NCBI RefSeq assembly: GCF_000335475.2
Contig: NZ_ANAH02000025.1
Span: 88,195 to 152,194 of the forward strand
DNA length: 64,000 nucleotides
Source: Cystobacter fuscus DSM 2262
Lineage (GTDB): Bacteria > Myxococcota > Myxococcia > Myxococcales > Myxococcaceae
Reading direction: 5' to 3'
Shown here: piece after piece, positions 35,983 through 46,099 of the stretch
Numbering within the stretch: the stretch's first letter is position 1
Layout: each line of letters opens with the position of its first letter
Notes under the pieces: generated by a model
Databases searched by the model: none
What the model was told of the DNA's origin: nothing
Seen by the model: only the letters and a program-made list of their open reading frames with translations
Position numbers and translations under genes: made by a program

Positions 35983-37356
35983 ATGGCACTCATCAGCTTC
36001 CCGAAGGATTTCCTCTGGGGTACCGCCACCTCCTCGTACCAGATCGAAGGCGCCGCCATGGAGGACGGGCGGGGCGAGTCGATCTGGGATCGCTTCTCCA
36101 AGACGCCCGGCAAGGTGGGCGATGGGACGAACGGCGACGTGGCGTGTGATCACTATCACCGCTATCGCGAGGACATCGCGCTGATGAAGAGCCTGGGGAT
36201 GCAGGCCTACCGCTTCTCGGTGGCGTGGCCTCGCATCCTGCCCACGGGCCGGGGCAAGGTGAACCCGAAGGGGCTCGACTTCTACAACCGCCTGGTGGAC
36301 GGGCTGCTCGAGGCGGGCATCACCCCGTTCGTGACGCTCTACCACTGGGATCTCCCCCAGACGCTGCAGGATCAGGGCGGCTGGCCCCGGCGCTCCACCG
36401 CCGAGGCGTTCGTCGAGTACACGGAGGTCGTCGCGCGCGCTCTCGGGGATCGGGTGAAGAACTGGATCACCCACAACGAGCCCTGGTGCATCAGCCTGCT
36501 CAGCCACGAGAAGGGCCTGCACGCGCCGGGCCTCAAGGACTTCCGGCAGGCGCTCGCGGCGAGCCACCACGTGCTGCTGTCGCATGGCTGGGCGGTGCCC
36601 GTCATCCGCGCCGCGAGCCCGGGTGCCCAGGTAGGCATCACGCTCAACCTGTCGCCCGCGGAGCCCGCCTCGCCGAGCGCCGCCGACTACGATGCGTTCC
36701 GCCACCACGACGGCTACTTCAACCGCTGGTTCCTGGATCCGCTCTACGGGCGTCACTACCCGGCGGACATGATCGCGGACTACGTCAAGGCCGGACACCT
36801 GCCGTCCGAGGGCTTCACGGTGGTGCAGCCGGGAGACCTCGAGGCGATCGCGGTGGACACCGACTTCCTCGGCGTCAACTACTACAACCGCGCGGTGCTG
36901 CGCAGCGACAAGGTGCCCGAGGAGAAGAACCACCCGCGCACGGTGCACCTCGCGCCCGAGTCGGAGTGGACGGAGATGGGCTGGGAGGTCCACCCGGACA
37001 GCCTGCGCAAGCTGCTCACGCGGCTGCACGTCGACTACGGGCCGCGCAAGCTGTACGTGACGGAGAACGGGGCGAGCTTCTCGACTCCTCCGGACGACAA
37101 GGGCCGGGTGCCCGACGAGAAGCGGCTCAACTTCCTGCGCGACCACTTCCTCGCGGCCCGCAAGGCGATGGACGCGGGCGCGCCGCTGGCCGGCTACTTC
37201 GTCTGGTCCTTCATGGACAACTTCGAGTGGGATCGCGGCTACCTGCAGCGCTTCGGCATCGTCTGGGTGGACTACAAGACCCAGCAGCGCATCCCCAAGG
37301 ACAGCGCGCTCTGGTACCGGGACGTCATCAAGGCCAACGGCGTGCAGGTGCCCTGA
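35983..37356 (+). CDS. GH1 beta-glucosidase
   Basis: A 457-residue cytoplasmic family 1 glycosidase that hydrolyses cellobiose and related beta-glucosides with retention. Acid/base E166 is in ITHNEPWC (usual TxNEP). Nucleophile E361 is in YVTENGAS. The N-terminal signature FLWGTATSSYQIEGA and sugar-binding WSFMDNFEWDRGY are intact. No signal peptide, so substrate must enter the cell, which fits the ABC importer directly upstream. The gap of about 100 bases holds a small repeat and no terminator, so it may belong to the same operon. Confidence 0.96.
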   Translation: MALISFPKDFLWGTATSSYQIEGAAMEDGRGESIWDRFSKTPGKVGDGTNGDVACDHYHRYREDIALMKSLGMQAYRFSVAWPRILPTGRGKVNPKGLDFYNRLVDGLLEAGITPFVTLYHWDLPQTLQDQGGWPRRSTAEAFVEYTEVVARALGDRVKNWITHNEPWCISLLSHEKGLHAPGLKDFRQALAASHHVLLSHGWAVPVIRAASPGAQVGITLNLSPAEPASPSAADYDAFRHHDGYFNRWFLDPLYGRHYPADMIADYVKAGHLPSEGFTVVQPGDLEAIAVDTDFLGVNYYNRAVLRSDKVPEEKNHPRTVHLAPESEWTEMGWEVHPDSLRKLLTRLHVDYGPRKLYVTENGASFSTPPDDKGRVPDEKRLNFLRDHFLAARKAMDAGAPLAGYFVWSFMDNFEWDRGYLQRFGIVWVDYKTQQRIPKDSALWYRDVIKANGVQVP

Positions 37357-37418
37357 GTCCCCGCGTCGTCTCTCCAGCGGCGCGGCACGGGGGTTTCCGC
37401 TAACCTCGGAGACTCCTC

Positions 37419-38051
37419 GTGCCCATGTCCCGCTCGACTCCTCCCCGTTCCTCCCCGCTCACCGTCGGCCTCGCGCTGGTGTCGTCCCTCGTGGGCTGTG
37501 TCCACGCGCCGGGCCCCCGCGAGGTGGCCACGGCCTATGTCCGGGCCCTGGAGGAGAACCGGCTGGAGGCGGCTTCCGCCCTGACGAGCTTGCCCCCCGA
37601 GGAGCGCGCCACGTTCCTCTCGCACTACGCGGACGCCGAGGCGCGGCGGGCGCGGATCTCCCAGGTGCGCGCGGCCCTTCCCGCGCTCCGGGCCCAGGGC
37701 CCCTCGCTGTCCCTCATCGAGTCGAAGGAGGGCTGGCGGGTCGTCGAGGAATCCCCCCAGGACGCGCCCCGGGCCAGCCTGACGCGGTTCCTCGACGCGA
37801 CGGAGGCCGCCGACTGGGAGACCGCCTGGTCGCTCCTGTCCTCTTCCCTGCGGGCCCGGTACACCCCGGAGCGGCTGCGCGAGGACTTCCAGCGCGAGCC
37901 CCTGGCGGCCGAGAGGGTGCGCCGGGCGCGACTCGCGGTGAAGGGCCCGGTGGAGGTGACGGAAGGGGGGGCGGCGTTCCCCCTGGGGGAGCAACGGGCG
38001 GTGCGGCTCACGCGGGAGGCGGGCGAGTACCGGGTGGAGGCGCTCGAATGA
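37419..38051 (+). CDS. hypothetical lipoprotein
   Basis: A 210-residue lipoprotein with lipobox SLVGC (Cys27 from the GTG start; an ATG two codons later is equally good). The mature protein has two similar halves, each with an NTF2/DUF4878-like opening: VATAYVRALEENRLEAASAL and LTRFLDATEAADWETAWSLL. Each pairs a helix with an 'E..D/N-W..A..L' pattern followed by strands. It is probably a tandem of small ligand-binding-like folds, with no assignable ligand. Monocistronic. Confidence 0.8.
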   Translation: MPMSRSTPPRSSPLTVGLALVSSLVGCVHAPGPREVATAYVRALEENRLEAASALTSLPPEERATFLSHYADAEARRARISQVRAALPALRAQGPSLSLIESKEGWRVVEESPQDAPRASLTRFLDATEAADWETAWSLLSSSLRARYTPERLREDFQREPLAAERVRRARLAVKGPVEVTEGGAAFPLGEQRAVRLTREAGEYRVEALE

Positions 38052-38089
38052 GGCGGCGTGCATCCGGGCCGGTGGGAGATTAGAGGAGG

Positions 38090-38118
38090 TTGACACCACC
38101 GGGCCCGCTGGCTATTGC
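38090..38118 (+). promoter_or_regulatory. candidate sigma-70 promoter of the mrp gene
   Basis: A perfect -35 TTGACA at 38090-38095, a 17-base spacer and a weak -10 TATTGC at 38113-38118. The gene starts about 60 bases further on. Ideal -35 and spacing argue for it, the poor -10 against. Confidence 0.45.
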
Positions 38119-38178
38119 GCGCCCCATCCGAGGGCCGTCCCCCGCCCTCGGGGTTCCACAAGGATTCAGGTACTCCAG

Positions 38179-39267
38179 ATGAGCGTTTCCGAGCGCGACA
38201 TCCTCGCGGCGATGTCGAAGGTGATGGATCCCGAGCTGCACATCGACCTCGTGAAGGCCGGGATGGTGAAGGACGTCCGCGTGGAGGGCGACAAGGCGAA
38301 GCTGAAGATCGAGCTGACCACGCCCGCCTGCCCGATGAAGGGGAAGATCCAGGCGGACGCGGAAGCGGCGCTCAAGCAGGTGCCGGGCCTCAAGACGTTC
38401 GACATCGAGTGGGGCGCGCAGGTGCGCTCGACGCCCGCCGGCATGGGAGGCCCCCAGGGCCAGGCGCTGCTGCCCCAGGTGAAGAACGTGATCCTCGTGG
38501 GCGCGGGCAAGGGCGGGGTGGGCAAGAGCACCGTGTCGGTGAACCTGGCCACGGCCCTGGCGCGCGATGGCGCCACGGTGGGCCTGCTCGACGCGGACTT
38601 CTACGGCCCGTCCATTCCCCTGATGACGGGCATCACCGAGAAGCCCACGAGCCCGGACGGCAAGACGCTGCTGCCCATGGAGAAGCACGGCCTCAAGGTG
38701 ATGTCCATCGGCTTCCTCGTGGAGGCGGAGCAGGCGCTCATCTGGCGCGGGCCCATGCTGCACGGGGCGCTGATGCAGCTCATCCGCGACGTGCGCTGGG
38801 GCGAGCTGGACTACCTCATCCTGGACCTGCCCCCGGGCACGGGTGACGTGGCGCTGACGCTGTCCCAGTCGGTGCGGGCCGCGGGCGCGGTGCTGGTGAC
38901 GACGCCTCAGGACGTGGCGCTCGCGGACGTGGTGCGCGCCAAGCAGATGTTCGACAAGGTTCACATTCCCGTGCTGGGCATCGTGGAGAACATGAGCCAG
39001 TTCATCTGCCCGAACTGCTCGCACGCCACGCACATCTTCAACCGGGGTGGCGGCCAGAAGGCGGCGCAGATGTTCAGCATCCCCTTCCTGGGGGAGATCC
39101 CGCTCGACTTGAAGATCCGCGAGTCGGGTGACGCGGGTGTGCCCGTGGTGCTCAGCGCGCCGGACAGCCCCGAGGCCCTGGCCTTCCGGACGATGGCGCG
39201 CAACATCGCCGGCCGCGTCTCCACCGAGAACATGCGCGTGGCGGTGAAGCTCCCGGTGGTACGCTAG
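38179..39267 (+). CDS. mrp: Mrp/ApbC family Fe-S cluster carrier ATPase
   Basis: A 362-residue cytoplasmic P-loop ATPase that binds and delivers Fe-S clusters. The N-terminal MIP18 domain (residues 1-80, VMDPELHIDLVKAGMV and TTPACPMKG) precedes the deviant Walker A GKGGVGKST (111-119). Switch I DADFYGPSIP, Walker B LDLPPGTGD and the cluster-binding CPNC motif (FICPNCSH) follow. All features of the long bacterial form are present. It is likely transcribed with the next two small genes. Confidence 0.96.
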   Translation: MSVSERDILAAMSKVMDPELHIDLVKAGMVKDVRVEGDKAKLKIELTTPACPMKGKIQADAEAALKQVPGLKTFDIEWGAQVRSTPAGMGGPQGQALLPQVKNVILVGAGKGGVGKSTVSVNLATALARDGATVGLLDADFYGPSIPLMTGITEKPTSPDGKTLLPMEKHGLKVMSIGFLVEAEQALIWRGPMLHGALMQLIRDVRWGELDYLILDLPPGTGDVALTLSQSVRAAGAVLVTTPQDVALADVVRAKQMFDKVHIPVLGIVENMSQFICPNCSHATHIFNRGGGQKAAQMFSIPFLGEIPLDLKIRESGDAGVPVVLSAPDSPEALAFRTMARNIAGRVSTENMRVAVKLPVVR

Positions 39268-39298
39268 CCGCCTCCCCGTCCCCCCACGAGGCCCCCCG

Positions 39299-39778
39299 AT
39301 GACGACCGGCAAGGAACCCGACAAGGACTTCGATCCGCTGCTCGATGAAGGGCAGGACAGGGGCGAGGGGTCTCGCGCGGGGTTCGTGCCCGAGTTCATG
39401 CGCAAGGTGGCCGTGGCGGGGCTGGGCGCCCTCTTCATGACGGAGGAGGGCCTGCGCGCGATGGCCGGCCAGCTCAAGCTGCCCAAGGAGGTGCTCGGCT
39501 ACGTGCTCGGGCAGGCGGAGAAGACGAAGGACGAGGTGGGCCGGGTCGTCTCCGAGGAGCTGCGGCGCTTCCTCCAGTCGGAGAAGCTGCGCGACGAGGT
39601 GCTCAAGCTCCTGTCGGGGATGACCATCGAGGTGAAGGCGCAGATCCGCCTGGTGCCCGCGGACAAGGACGACAAGGAGCAGAAGGAGCAGGCCGAGCCG
39701 CCCCTGCGCACCAAGATCGCCATCTCCGAGTTGGGCACGCGCCGGGGCGGCAAGAAGGCCGCCGCGAAGAAGGAGTAG
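39299..39778 (+). CDS. hypothetical protein, conserved-looking helical
   Basis: A 159-residue soluble protein. A hydrophobic helix (VAVAGLGALFMTEEGLRAMAGQL) is followed by long amphipathic helices (EVLGYVLGQAEKTKDEVGRVV and so on). A basic, Lys/Ala-rich tail ends the chain (RRGGKKAAAKKE). The layout resembles myxobacterial and deltaproteobacterial proteins annotated only as hypothetical or phasin-like. I give no function. It starts 31 bases after mrp. Confidence 0.7.
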   Translation: MTTGKEPDKDFDPLLDEGQDRGEGSRAGFVPEFMRKVAVAGLGALFMTEEGLRAMAGQLKLPKEVLGYVLGQAEKTKDEVGRVVSEELRRFLQSEKLRDEVLKLLSGMTIEVKAQIRLVPADKDDKEQKEQAEPPLRTKIAISELGTRRGGKKAAAKKE

Positions 39779-39783
39779 GGCGG

Positions 39784-40191
39784 GTGCAGGACGAGGCAGG
39801 GAAGCGGGACTGGCGTCGGCATCCTCTCGTGCGGCGGCTGCCGTTGCTGCTGCTCCTGGCGCTGGGCCTGTGGTGGTGGAAGGGCTCGGACGTGCCCGAG
39901 CGCGAGCTGGTGTGGTGGCTGGAGGGCCCGGGCTGGAGCGACGTCCGCGCGCTCGACGTGCAGGTGAAGGACGCGCAGGGCGAGCTGCTCAAGCGCGTGA
40001 CGCTCACCTTCCCGAGCGGCCCCCCGGCGTCACTCACCGTGAAGGCGGAACTGGCCGCCGGGACGTACGAGGTGTGGGTGTTTCCCCGGGGACAGCACGG
40101 ACCGTCCCTGCCCCCCCGCGTGGAGCATCTGACACTGGGAACCGAGGATCTCCGGGTGGAGCGGAACCTGAGGATGGCCAGGAGTCGTTGA
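39784..40191 (+). CDS. hypothetical single-pass membrane protein
   Basis: A 135-residue protein with one N-terminal membrane helix (LPLLLLLALGLWWW) and a periplasmic beta-rich domain (VWWLEGPGWSDVRALDVQV, KRVTLTFPSGPPASLTVKAEL, GTYEVWVFPRGQ). It follows the previous gene after 5 bases, so co-translation is likely. The GTG start has GGGCGG nearby. Unknown function. Confidence 0.72.
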   Translation: MQDEAGKRDWRRHPLVRRLPLLLLLALGLWWWKGSDVPERELVWWLEGPGWSDVRALDVQVKDAQGELLKRVTLTFPSGPPASLTVKAELAAGTYEVWVFPRGQHGPSLPPRVEHLTLGTEDLRVERNLRMARSR

Positions 40192-40256
40192 CCGGTGGGG
40201 GGGCGAGGGCTATAGCCCGCCCGGTTCCAAACCGCTCGAAAGAGGTCGCGAACGCC

Positions 40257-41105
40257 ATGGCAACGGAGCACGTCGTCGTCGTCGGGGCAGGACAGATGGG
40301 GTCGGGCATCGCCCAGGTGGCGTTGCAGGCGGGCCTGCGCGTCACGCTGGTGGATGTGTCGAAGGACGGACTCGCCAAGGGGGCCGAGCGCATCCGCGCG
40401 GGCCTCAAGAAGCTCGCGGACAAGGGCAAGCTGGACGAGACCCGGCTCCAGGCGGCGTACGCGAACCTGGCCACCGCCGAGCGCGCCACCGAGGTGCAGG
40501 GCGTGGACTTCGCCGTCGAGGCGGTGACGGAGAACGAGGAACTCAAGCGCCGCATCTTCGTGGAGCTGGACGGCGTGGTGAAGCCGGGGGGCATCATCGC
40601 CACCAACACCTCGTCCATCTCCATCACCCGCATCGCCGCGGCGACGAAGCGTCCGGAAAACGTCATCGGCATGCACTTCATGAACCCGGTGCCGATCATG
40701 CAACTGGTGGAGATCATCCGGGGCGCGGCCACCTCCGAGTCGACGTACCAGACGACGCGGGCGCTCGCGGAGAAGATGGGCAAGACGACGGTGGTGTCCA
40801 AGGACTTCCCGGGCTTCATCGTCAACCGCATCCTCATCCCCATGCTCAACGAGGCGTGCTTCGCGCTGATGGAGGGGGTGGGCTCGGTGGAGGACATCGA
40901 CACGGCGATGAAGCTGGGCACCAACCAGCCCATGGGCCCGCTGCAACTGGCGGACTTCATCGGCCTGGACACCGTGCTCTACATCGCCGAGGTGCTCCAC
41001 AAGGGCCTGGGCGACGACAAGTACCGCCCGAGCCCCCTGCTGCGCCAGTACGTGGACGCGGGCTGGTATGGCAAGAAGAGCGGCCGCGGTTTCTACACGT
41101 ATTAG
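40257..41105 (+). CDS. hbd: 3-hydroxybutyryl/3-hydroxyacyl-CoA dehydrogenase
   Basis: A 282-residue NAD(P)-dependent dehydrogenase that interconverts 3-hydroxyacyl-CoA and 3-ketoacyl-CoA. Rossmann motif VVVGAGQMGSGIAQVA, catalytic His/Glu in IGMHFMNPVPIMQLVEIIRG, and the C-terminal helix domain (GFIVNRILIPMLNEA, NQPMGPLQLADFIGLD, GFYTY ending) are complete. The AGAGG ribosome site precedes the ATG. It opens a beta-oxidation-type cluster with the enoyl-CoA hydratase and two acyl-CoA dehydrogenases. Confidence 0.96.
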   Translation: MATEHVVVVGAGQMGSGIAQVALQAGLRVTLVDVSKDGLAKGAERIRAGLKKLADKGKLDETRLQAAYANLATAERATEVQGVDFAVEAVTENEELKRRIFVELDGVVKPGGIIATNTSSISITRIAAATKRPENVIGMHFMNPVPIMQLVEIIRGAATSESTYQTTRALAEKMGKTTVVSKDFPGFIVNRILIPMLNEACFALMEGVGSVEDIDTAMKLGTNQPMGPLQLADFIGLDTVLYIAEVLHKGLGDDKYRPSPLLRQYVDAGWYGKKSGRGFYTY

Positions 41106-41120
41106 GACGAGGGACACACC

Positions 41121-41897
41121 ATGGCCTACGAGAACATCCGGCTGGACACCGAGGGCGCCGTCGCCGTCCTCACCATCGACCGCCCCAAGGCGCTCAACGC
41201 CCTCAACACCCAGACGTTCCTCGAGATGGAGTCGGCGCTGCTGCTCCTGCCCTCGCAGGTGCGCGCGCTCATCGTCACCGGCGGGGGCGACAAGGCCTTC
41301 GTGGCGGGAGCGGACATCGCGGAGATGGCCACCATCGGCTCGGCGCAGGCGCGGGAGTTCTCCGCGCTCGGCCATCGCGTCATGCACCTGCTCGAGCGGC
41401 TCACCATGCCGACGATCGCCGCGGTGAACGGCTTCGCGCTCGGCGGCGGATGTGAACTCGCGCTCGCGTGCGACCTCATCTACGCGTCGGACAAGGCGAA
41501 GCTGGGGCTGCCCGAGGCCAGCCTCGGCGTCATCCCGGGCTTTGGCGGCACCCAGCGCCTGGCGCGCGCGGTGGGCAAGATGCGCGCGAAGGAACTCATC
41601 TTCACCGGCGACCGGCTGGACGCGGCCAAGGCCAAGGAGATTGGCCTGGTGCTCGAGGTGCTTCCCGCCGACCAGCTCCTCGCGCACTGCAAGGCGGTGG
41701 CGAACAAGCTCATCAAGAACGGCCCCATGGCCCTGTCCCAGGCCAAGCGCGTCATCGAGATCGGCGCCGATCAGGATCTCCGCACGGCCAACGAGCTGGA
41801 GAGCCAGGCGTTCGGCGTGCTCTTCGGCTCCGAGGACCAGAAGGAAGGCATGAAGGCCTTCCTGGAGAAGCGCCCGGCGGTCTTCTCCGGCCGGTAG
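41121..41897 (+). CDS. enoyl-CoA hydratase (crotonase family)
   Basis: A 258-residue hydratase that adds water to trans-2-enoyl-CoA. The oxyanion-hole segment AFVAGADIAEM and the signature GFALGGGCELALACDLIYAS are intact. Both catalytic glutamates are present (in GGGCELAL and LPEASLGVIPGFGGTQRL). It follows hbd by 15 bases and is followed after a 100-base gap by an acyl-CoA dehydrogenase, so all three steps of short-chain beta-oxidation before thiolysis are grouped. Confidence 0.96.
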   Translation: MAYENIRLDTEGAVAVLTIDRPKALNALNTQTFLEMESALLLLPSQVRALIVTGGGDKAFVAGADIAEMATIGSAQAREFSALGHRVMHLLERLTMPTIAAVNGFALGGGCELALACDLIYASDKAKLGLPEASLGVIPGFGGTQRLARAVGKMRAKELIFTGDRLDAAKAKEIGLVLEVLPADQLLAHCKAVANKLIKNGPMALSQAKRVIEIGADQDLRTANELESQAFGVLFGSEDQKEGMKAFLEKRPAVFSGR

Positions 41898-41997
41898 ACG
41901 GCCCGGCGGGTGCTCGGGTGCCCCGCCTTTCAGCCAACCCTGTTTCCGGGGCCCATGGCCCGTACTATGTACCCCGCGTCTTTCCCCCAGGAGTGTC

Positions 41998-43140
<1,143 letters not shown>

Positions 43141-43154
43141 GGAGTCGACAGCTC

Positions 43155-43646
43155 ATGAAGCGACCGTTGATCACGATGGCGGTGGTGTTGTCGGCGGGCC
43201 TGGCGCTGGCGCAGGGCGCGGTGGGCAAGAAGGGCGCGGCCGCGCCCTCGGACGCGGGCACCCCGGCCGCCGAGCCGGGTGGCTCGGGGAAGAAGGCCGC
43301 GCCGCCGGCCCGGCCGCAGCCGCCGGACGTCACCAAGCTGCCCTTCACCCCGGACTCCATCCGCATGGTGATGAACTACTACTCGCGGGACATCCAGGAT
43401 TGTTACGAGGAGATCCTCGCGAGGAAGGGCAGCAATGTGGAGGAGGGCCGCATCCTGACGACCTTCACCATTTCGCCCGACGGCTTCGTGCGCAACGCCC
43501 AGGTGGCCAAGGCGGGCACGACGATCAAGAACCAGCGGCTCAACGAGTGCGTGGTGAACGTGCTCACCAGCATCACGTTCCCCGAGCCCTCGGACAAGAA
43601 AGAGCATCCGATCGAGTACCCGTTCAACCTCAAGGCCATCAAGTAG
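43155..43646 (+). CDS. exported AgmX/PglI C-terminal domain-like protein
   Basis: A 163-residue secreted protein with signal peptide (ITMAVVLSAGLALAQ) and a Pro/Ala-rich spacer. It ends in a domain of the type found at the C-termini of the myxobacterial AgmX/PglI proteins: IRMVMNYYSRDIQDCYEEIL, ILTTFTISPDGFVRNAQVAK, LNECVVNVLTSITFPEP. The fold is TonB-C-like; the two cysteines in 'DCYE' and 'NECV' are hallmark residues. It lies between two acyl-CoA dehydrogenase genes with 10-14-base gaps, so it is co-transcribed with metabolic genes with which it has no obvious link. Confidence 0.82.
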   Translation: MKRPLITMAVVLSAGLALAQGAVGKKGAAAPSDAGTPAAEPGGSGKKAAPPARPQPPDVTKLPFTPDSIRMVMNYYSRDIQDCYEEILARKGSNVEEGRILTTFTISPDGFVRNAQVAKAGTTIKNQRLNECVVNVLTSITFPEPSDKKEHPIEYPFNLKAIK

Positions 43647-43656
43647 GAAGCCCCCC

Positions 43657-44802
43657 GTGAACCACGAACTCACCGAGACCCAGACGCTCATCCGGGACAC
43701 CGCGCGCAAGTTCGCGCGCGAGCGGGTGGCGCCCCAGGCGCGCACCTTCGATCGCGAGGAGACCTTCGCCACGGAGCTGTACCGGGAGCTGGCCTCGCTC
43801 GGGCTCATGGGGGTGAACATCTCCGCGAAGTACGGCGGCGCCGAGGCGGGCGTCGTGGCGTACTCGCTGGCGATGATGGAGATGTCGGCGGCATGCGCAT
43901 CGACGTCGGTGACCATGGCCGTCACCAACATGTGCGCCGAGCTCATCCACACGTACGGCACCGACGCGCAGCGCGAGAAGTTCGTGACGCGGCTGACGTC
44001 GGGCGAGGCGGTGGCGGGCTCGTTCGCGCTCTCCGAGCCGCACGCGGGCTCGGATCCGCGCGCCATGCGCACCACGGCGGTGCGGCGTGGGGACACGTGG
44101 GTGCTCAACGGCAGCAAGCAGTGGATCACCTCGGGCGAGTACGCGGGGGTGATGGTGGTGTGGGCGCAGACGGGAGGGCAGGGGGGCAAGGGCATCTCCG
44201 CCTTCATCGTGGAGGGCGGCACGCCGGGGCTGCACGTGGGCAAGCACGAGGACAAGATGGGCCTGCGCGCGTCCAACACGGTGAGCCTCACCTTCGAGGA
44301 CTGTGCCATTCCCGCGGCCAACCTCCTGGGCAAGGAGGGGGACGGCTTCAAGCTGGCGATGATCGCCCTGGACGGTGGGCGGATTGGAATCGCCTCGCAG
44401 GCGTGTGGCGTGGCCCGGGCGGCGCTGGAGGCGAGCGTGCGCTACGCGAAGGACCGCAAGGCGTTCGGCCAGGCGATTGGCGAGTTCCAGGGCGTGCGCT
44501 TCATGATGGCGAACATGGCCACGGAGCTCGAGGCGGCGGAGCTGCTCACGCTGCGCGCGGCGACCCTCAAGGAGGAGGGCAAGCCCTTCACCCGCGAGGC
44601 CTCCATGGCGAAGCTGTTCGCCAGCGAGATGTCCAACCGAGTGGTGGACAAGGCGGTGCAGATCCACGGCGGCTACGGCTACATCGACGAGTTCCCCGTG
44701 GAGCGCTACTTCCGCGACGCGCGCGTGCAGACCATCTACGAGGGCACCAGCGAGGTGCAGCGCCTGGTGATCGCCCGCGAGACGTTCAAGCTGCTCGGCT
44801 GA
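43657..44802 (+). CDS. acyl-CoA dehydrogenase, second copy
   Basis: A 381-residue enzyme similar to the one at 41998 but clearly diverged. Motifs: FALSEPHAGSDPR, LNGSKQWITSGEYAG, ACGVARAALEASV, and the catalytic segment TIYEGTSEVQRLVI. VQIHGGYGYIDEFPVERYFRDA marks the FAD-contacting C-terminus. GTG start; an AGGAAG site precedes it. The duplication suggests different chain length or branching preference for the two paralogues. Confidence 0.95.
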   Translation: MNHELTETQTLIRDTARKFARERVAPQARTFDREETFATELYRELASLGLMGVNISAKYGGAEAGVVAYSLAMMEMSAACASTSVTMAVTNMCAELIHTYGTDAQREKFVTRLTSGEAVAGSFALSEPHAGSDPRAMRTTAVRRGDTWVLNGSKQWITSGEYAGVMVVWAQTGGQGGKGISAFIVEGGTPGLHVGKHEDKMGLRASNTVSLTFEDCAIPAANLLGKEGDGFKLAMIALDGGRIGIASQACGVARAALEASVRYAKDRKAFGQAIGEFQGVRFMMANMATELEAAELLTLRAATLKEEGKPFTREASMAKLFASEMSNRVVDKAVQIHGGYGYIDEFPVERYFRDARVQTIYEGTSEVQRLVIARETFKLLG

Positions 44803-44839
44803 GTGGAGCGGCGCACTCGTTGTTCAATGGGGTGGCACC

Positions 44840-46099
44840 GTGCTCAAGAGGCTGCGCCTCGAGGACTTCAAGAGCTTCGTCGATGAGGACGTCCCGCTCG
44901 CCCCGTTGACGTTGCTCCTTGGGGCCAATGCCTCCGGCAAGAGCAACTTCCTGGACGCGTTGCAGTTCCTGCACGCCAACTCGTTCGACCTCGATCTCGA
45001 ACAGATCCTCAATGGAGAGCAGCGCGTCTCCCCTGATGCGTGGCGAGGACTGCGCGGGGGCGCCTCAGAGGCCGCGCGGCTGGGAACTTCGCGGTTCACG
45101 CTCGAGAGCGACTGGACCGTGGTTCTTCTGGATATTGAGTTCTCGGCCAGTTCCGTTGGCCGACGGCTCATCGACAATCCGTACCGAGAGATCTCCCTCG
45201 ACATCACCCATCGAATGGCCTGTCGGACAGCTCCTCAACCGCTCTTGGAGGAGGAGCGCCTTTCTCATGAGGGAGGAGGAACTGCGAGGACAGGGGCCCT
45301 TCGAGGTGATCGCATCGAGGTGAGCGTGCTGCCACCAGGGGCTGATACTGCTGAGTCCGAGACAAGGCTCGTTAGCGCGCACCGGAGCGTGTTTCCGTTG
45401 AATCAGCAGGTGCCACGCGCTGACAAGATGTTGCTCCCCTCAATGGCACTCGCTGAGGCGTTTTCTCAAATCGAGTTCCTGAACATCCAGCCCTCGGCGA
45501 TGCGCGGCTACGGCCGCAGGAATGCGCCTCTTGGAGGCGAGGGACGGAACATCTCCGGAGTCCTTGCCCAACTCTGCGATGATGCCGAGACCAAGCGAGC
45601 GATCACGGACTGGCTGGCCGAGTTCTGCGCGCCTGAGATCACCGACATCGACTTCGTGGAGGTCAAGGAACTGGGTGATGTCATGGCCATGTTCGTCGAG
45701 AAGAGTGGACGGCGGGTGTCCGCGAGGAGCGCTTCAGATGGGACGCTTCGTTTTCTCGGAACCCTCCTGGCCCTCCGGCTCGCGCCCAGGGACTCGGTCA
45801 TCCTCCTGGAGGAACTCGATTCGGGCTTGCATCCGACCCGCATCAAGTTGCTGGTGGAGTACCTGGAAACGGTGACCCGCGAGCGCGGCATCCAGGTCAT
45901 CGCGACCACCCATTCCCCCGTCATCCTCCAGTGGTTGAGTCAGCAGACCCTGCGCGACAGCCTCGTCTTCGGCCGGGTTCCCGAGCACGAGGGCACGCTC
46001 GTGCGTCGCCTGGGAGACCTGCCGCACTTCGACGAAGTGGCCCAGCACAAGAGCATTGACGAGCTGTTCACCACGGGCTGGATGGAGATGGCCCTGTGA
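44840..46099 (+). CDS. OLD/RecF-like AAA ATPase
   Basis: A 419-residue SMC/ABC-type ATPase of the AAA_21/AAA_15 kind. The N-terminus MLKRLRLEDFKSFVDEDVPL leads to Walker A LLGANASGKSN (K34). A variable middle follows, then the ABC-like signature SARSASDGTLRFLGTLLALR, Walker B VILLEELDSGLHP and the H-loop ATTHSPVIL. No TOPRIM nuclease is fused, unlike OLD itself or GajA. Instead a separate small gene follows with GTGA overlap. ATPases of this type partnered by a small TOPRIM-like protein occur in phage-defence systems (PARIS-like, some retron effectors). G+C and codon use are somewhat less extreme than in the acyl-CoA genes before it, which suggests an accessory origin. Confidence 0.9.
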   Translation: MLKRLRLEDFKSFVDEDVPLAPLTLLLGANASGKSNFLDALQFLHANSFDLDLEQILNGEQRVSPDAWRGLRGGASEAARLGTSRFTLESDWTVVLLDIEFSASSVGRRLIDNPYREISLDITHRMACRTAPQPLLEEERLSHEGGGTARTGALRGDRIEVSVLPPGADTAESETRLVSAHRSVFPLNQQVPRADKMLLPSMALAEAFSQIEFLNIQPSAMRGYGRRNAPLGGEGRNISGVLAQLCDDAETKRAITDWLAEFCAPEITDIDFVEVKELGDVMAMFVEKSGRRVSARSASDGTLRFLGTLLALRLAPRDSVILLEELDSGLHPTRIKLLVEYLETVTRERGIQVIATTHSPVILQWLSQQTLRDSLVFGRVPEHEGTLVRRLGDLPHFDEVAQHKSIDELFTTGWMEMAL

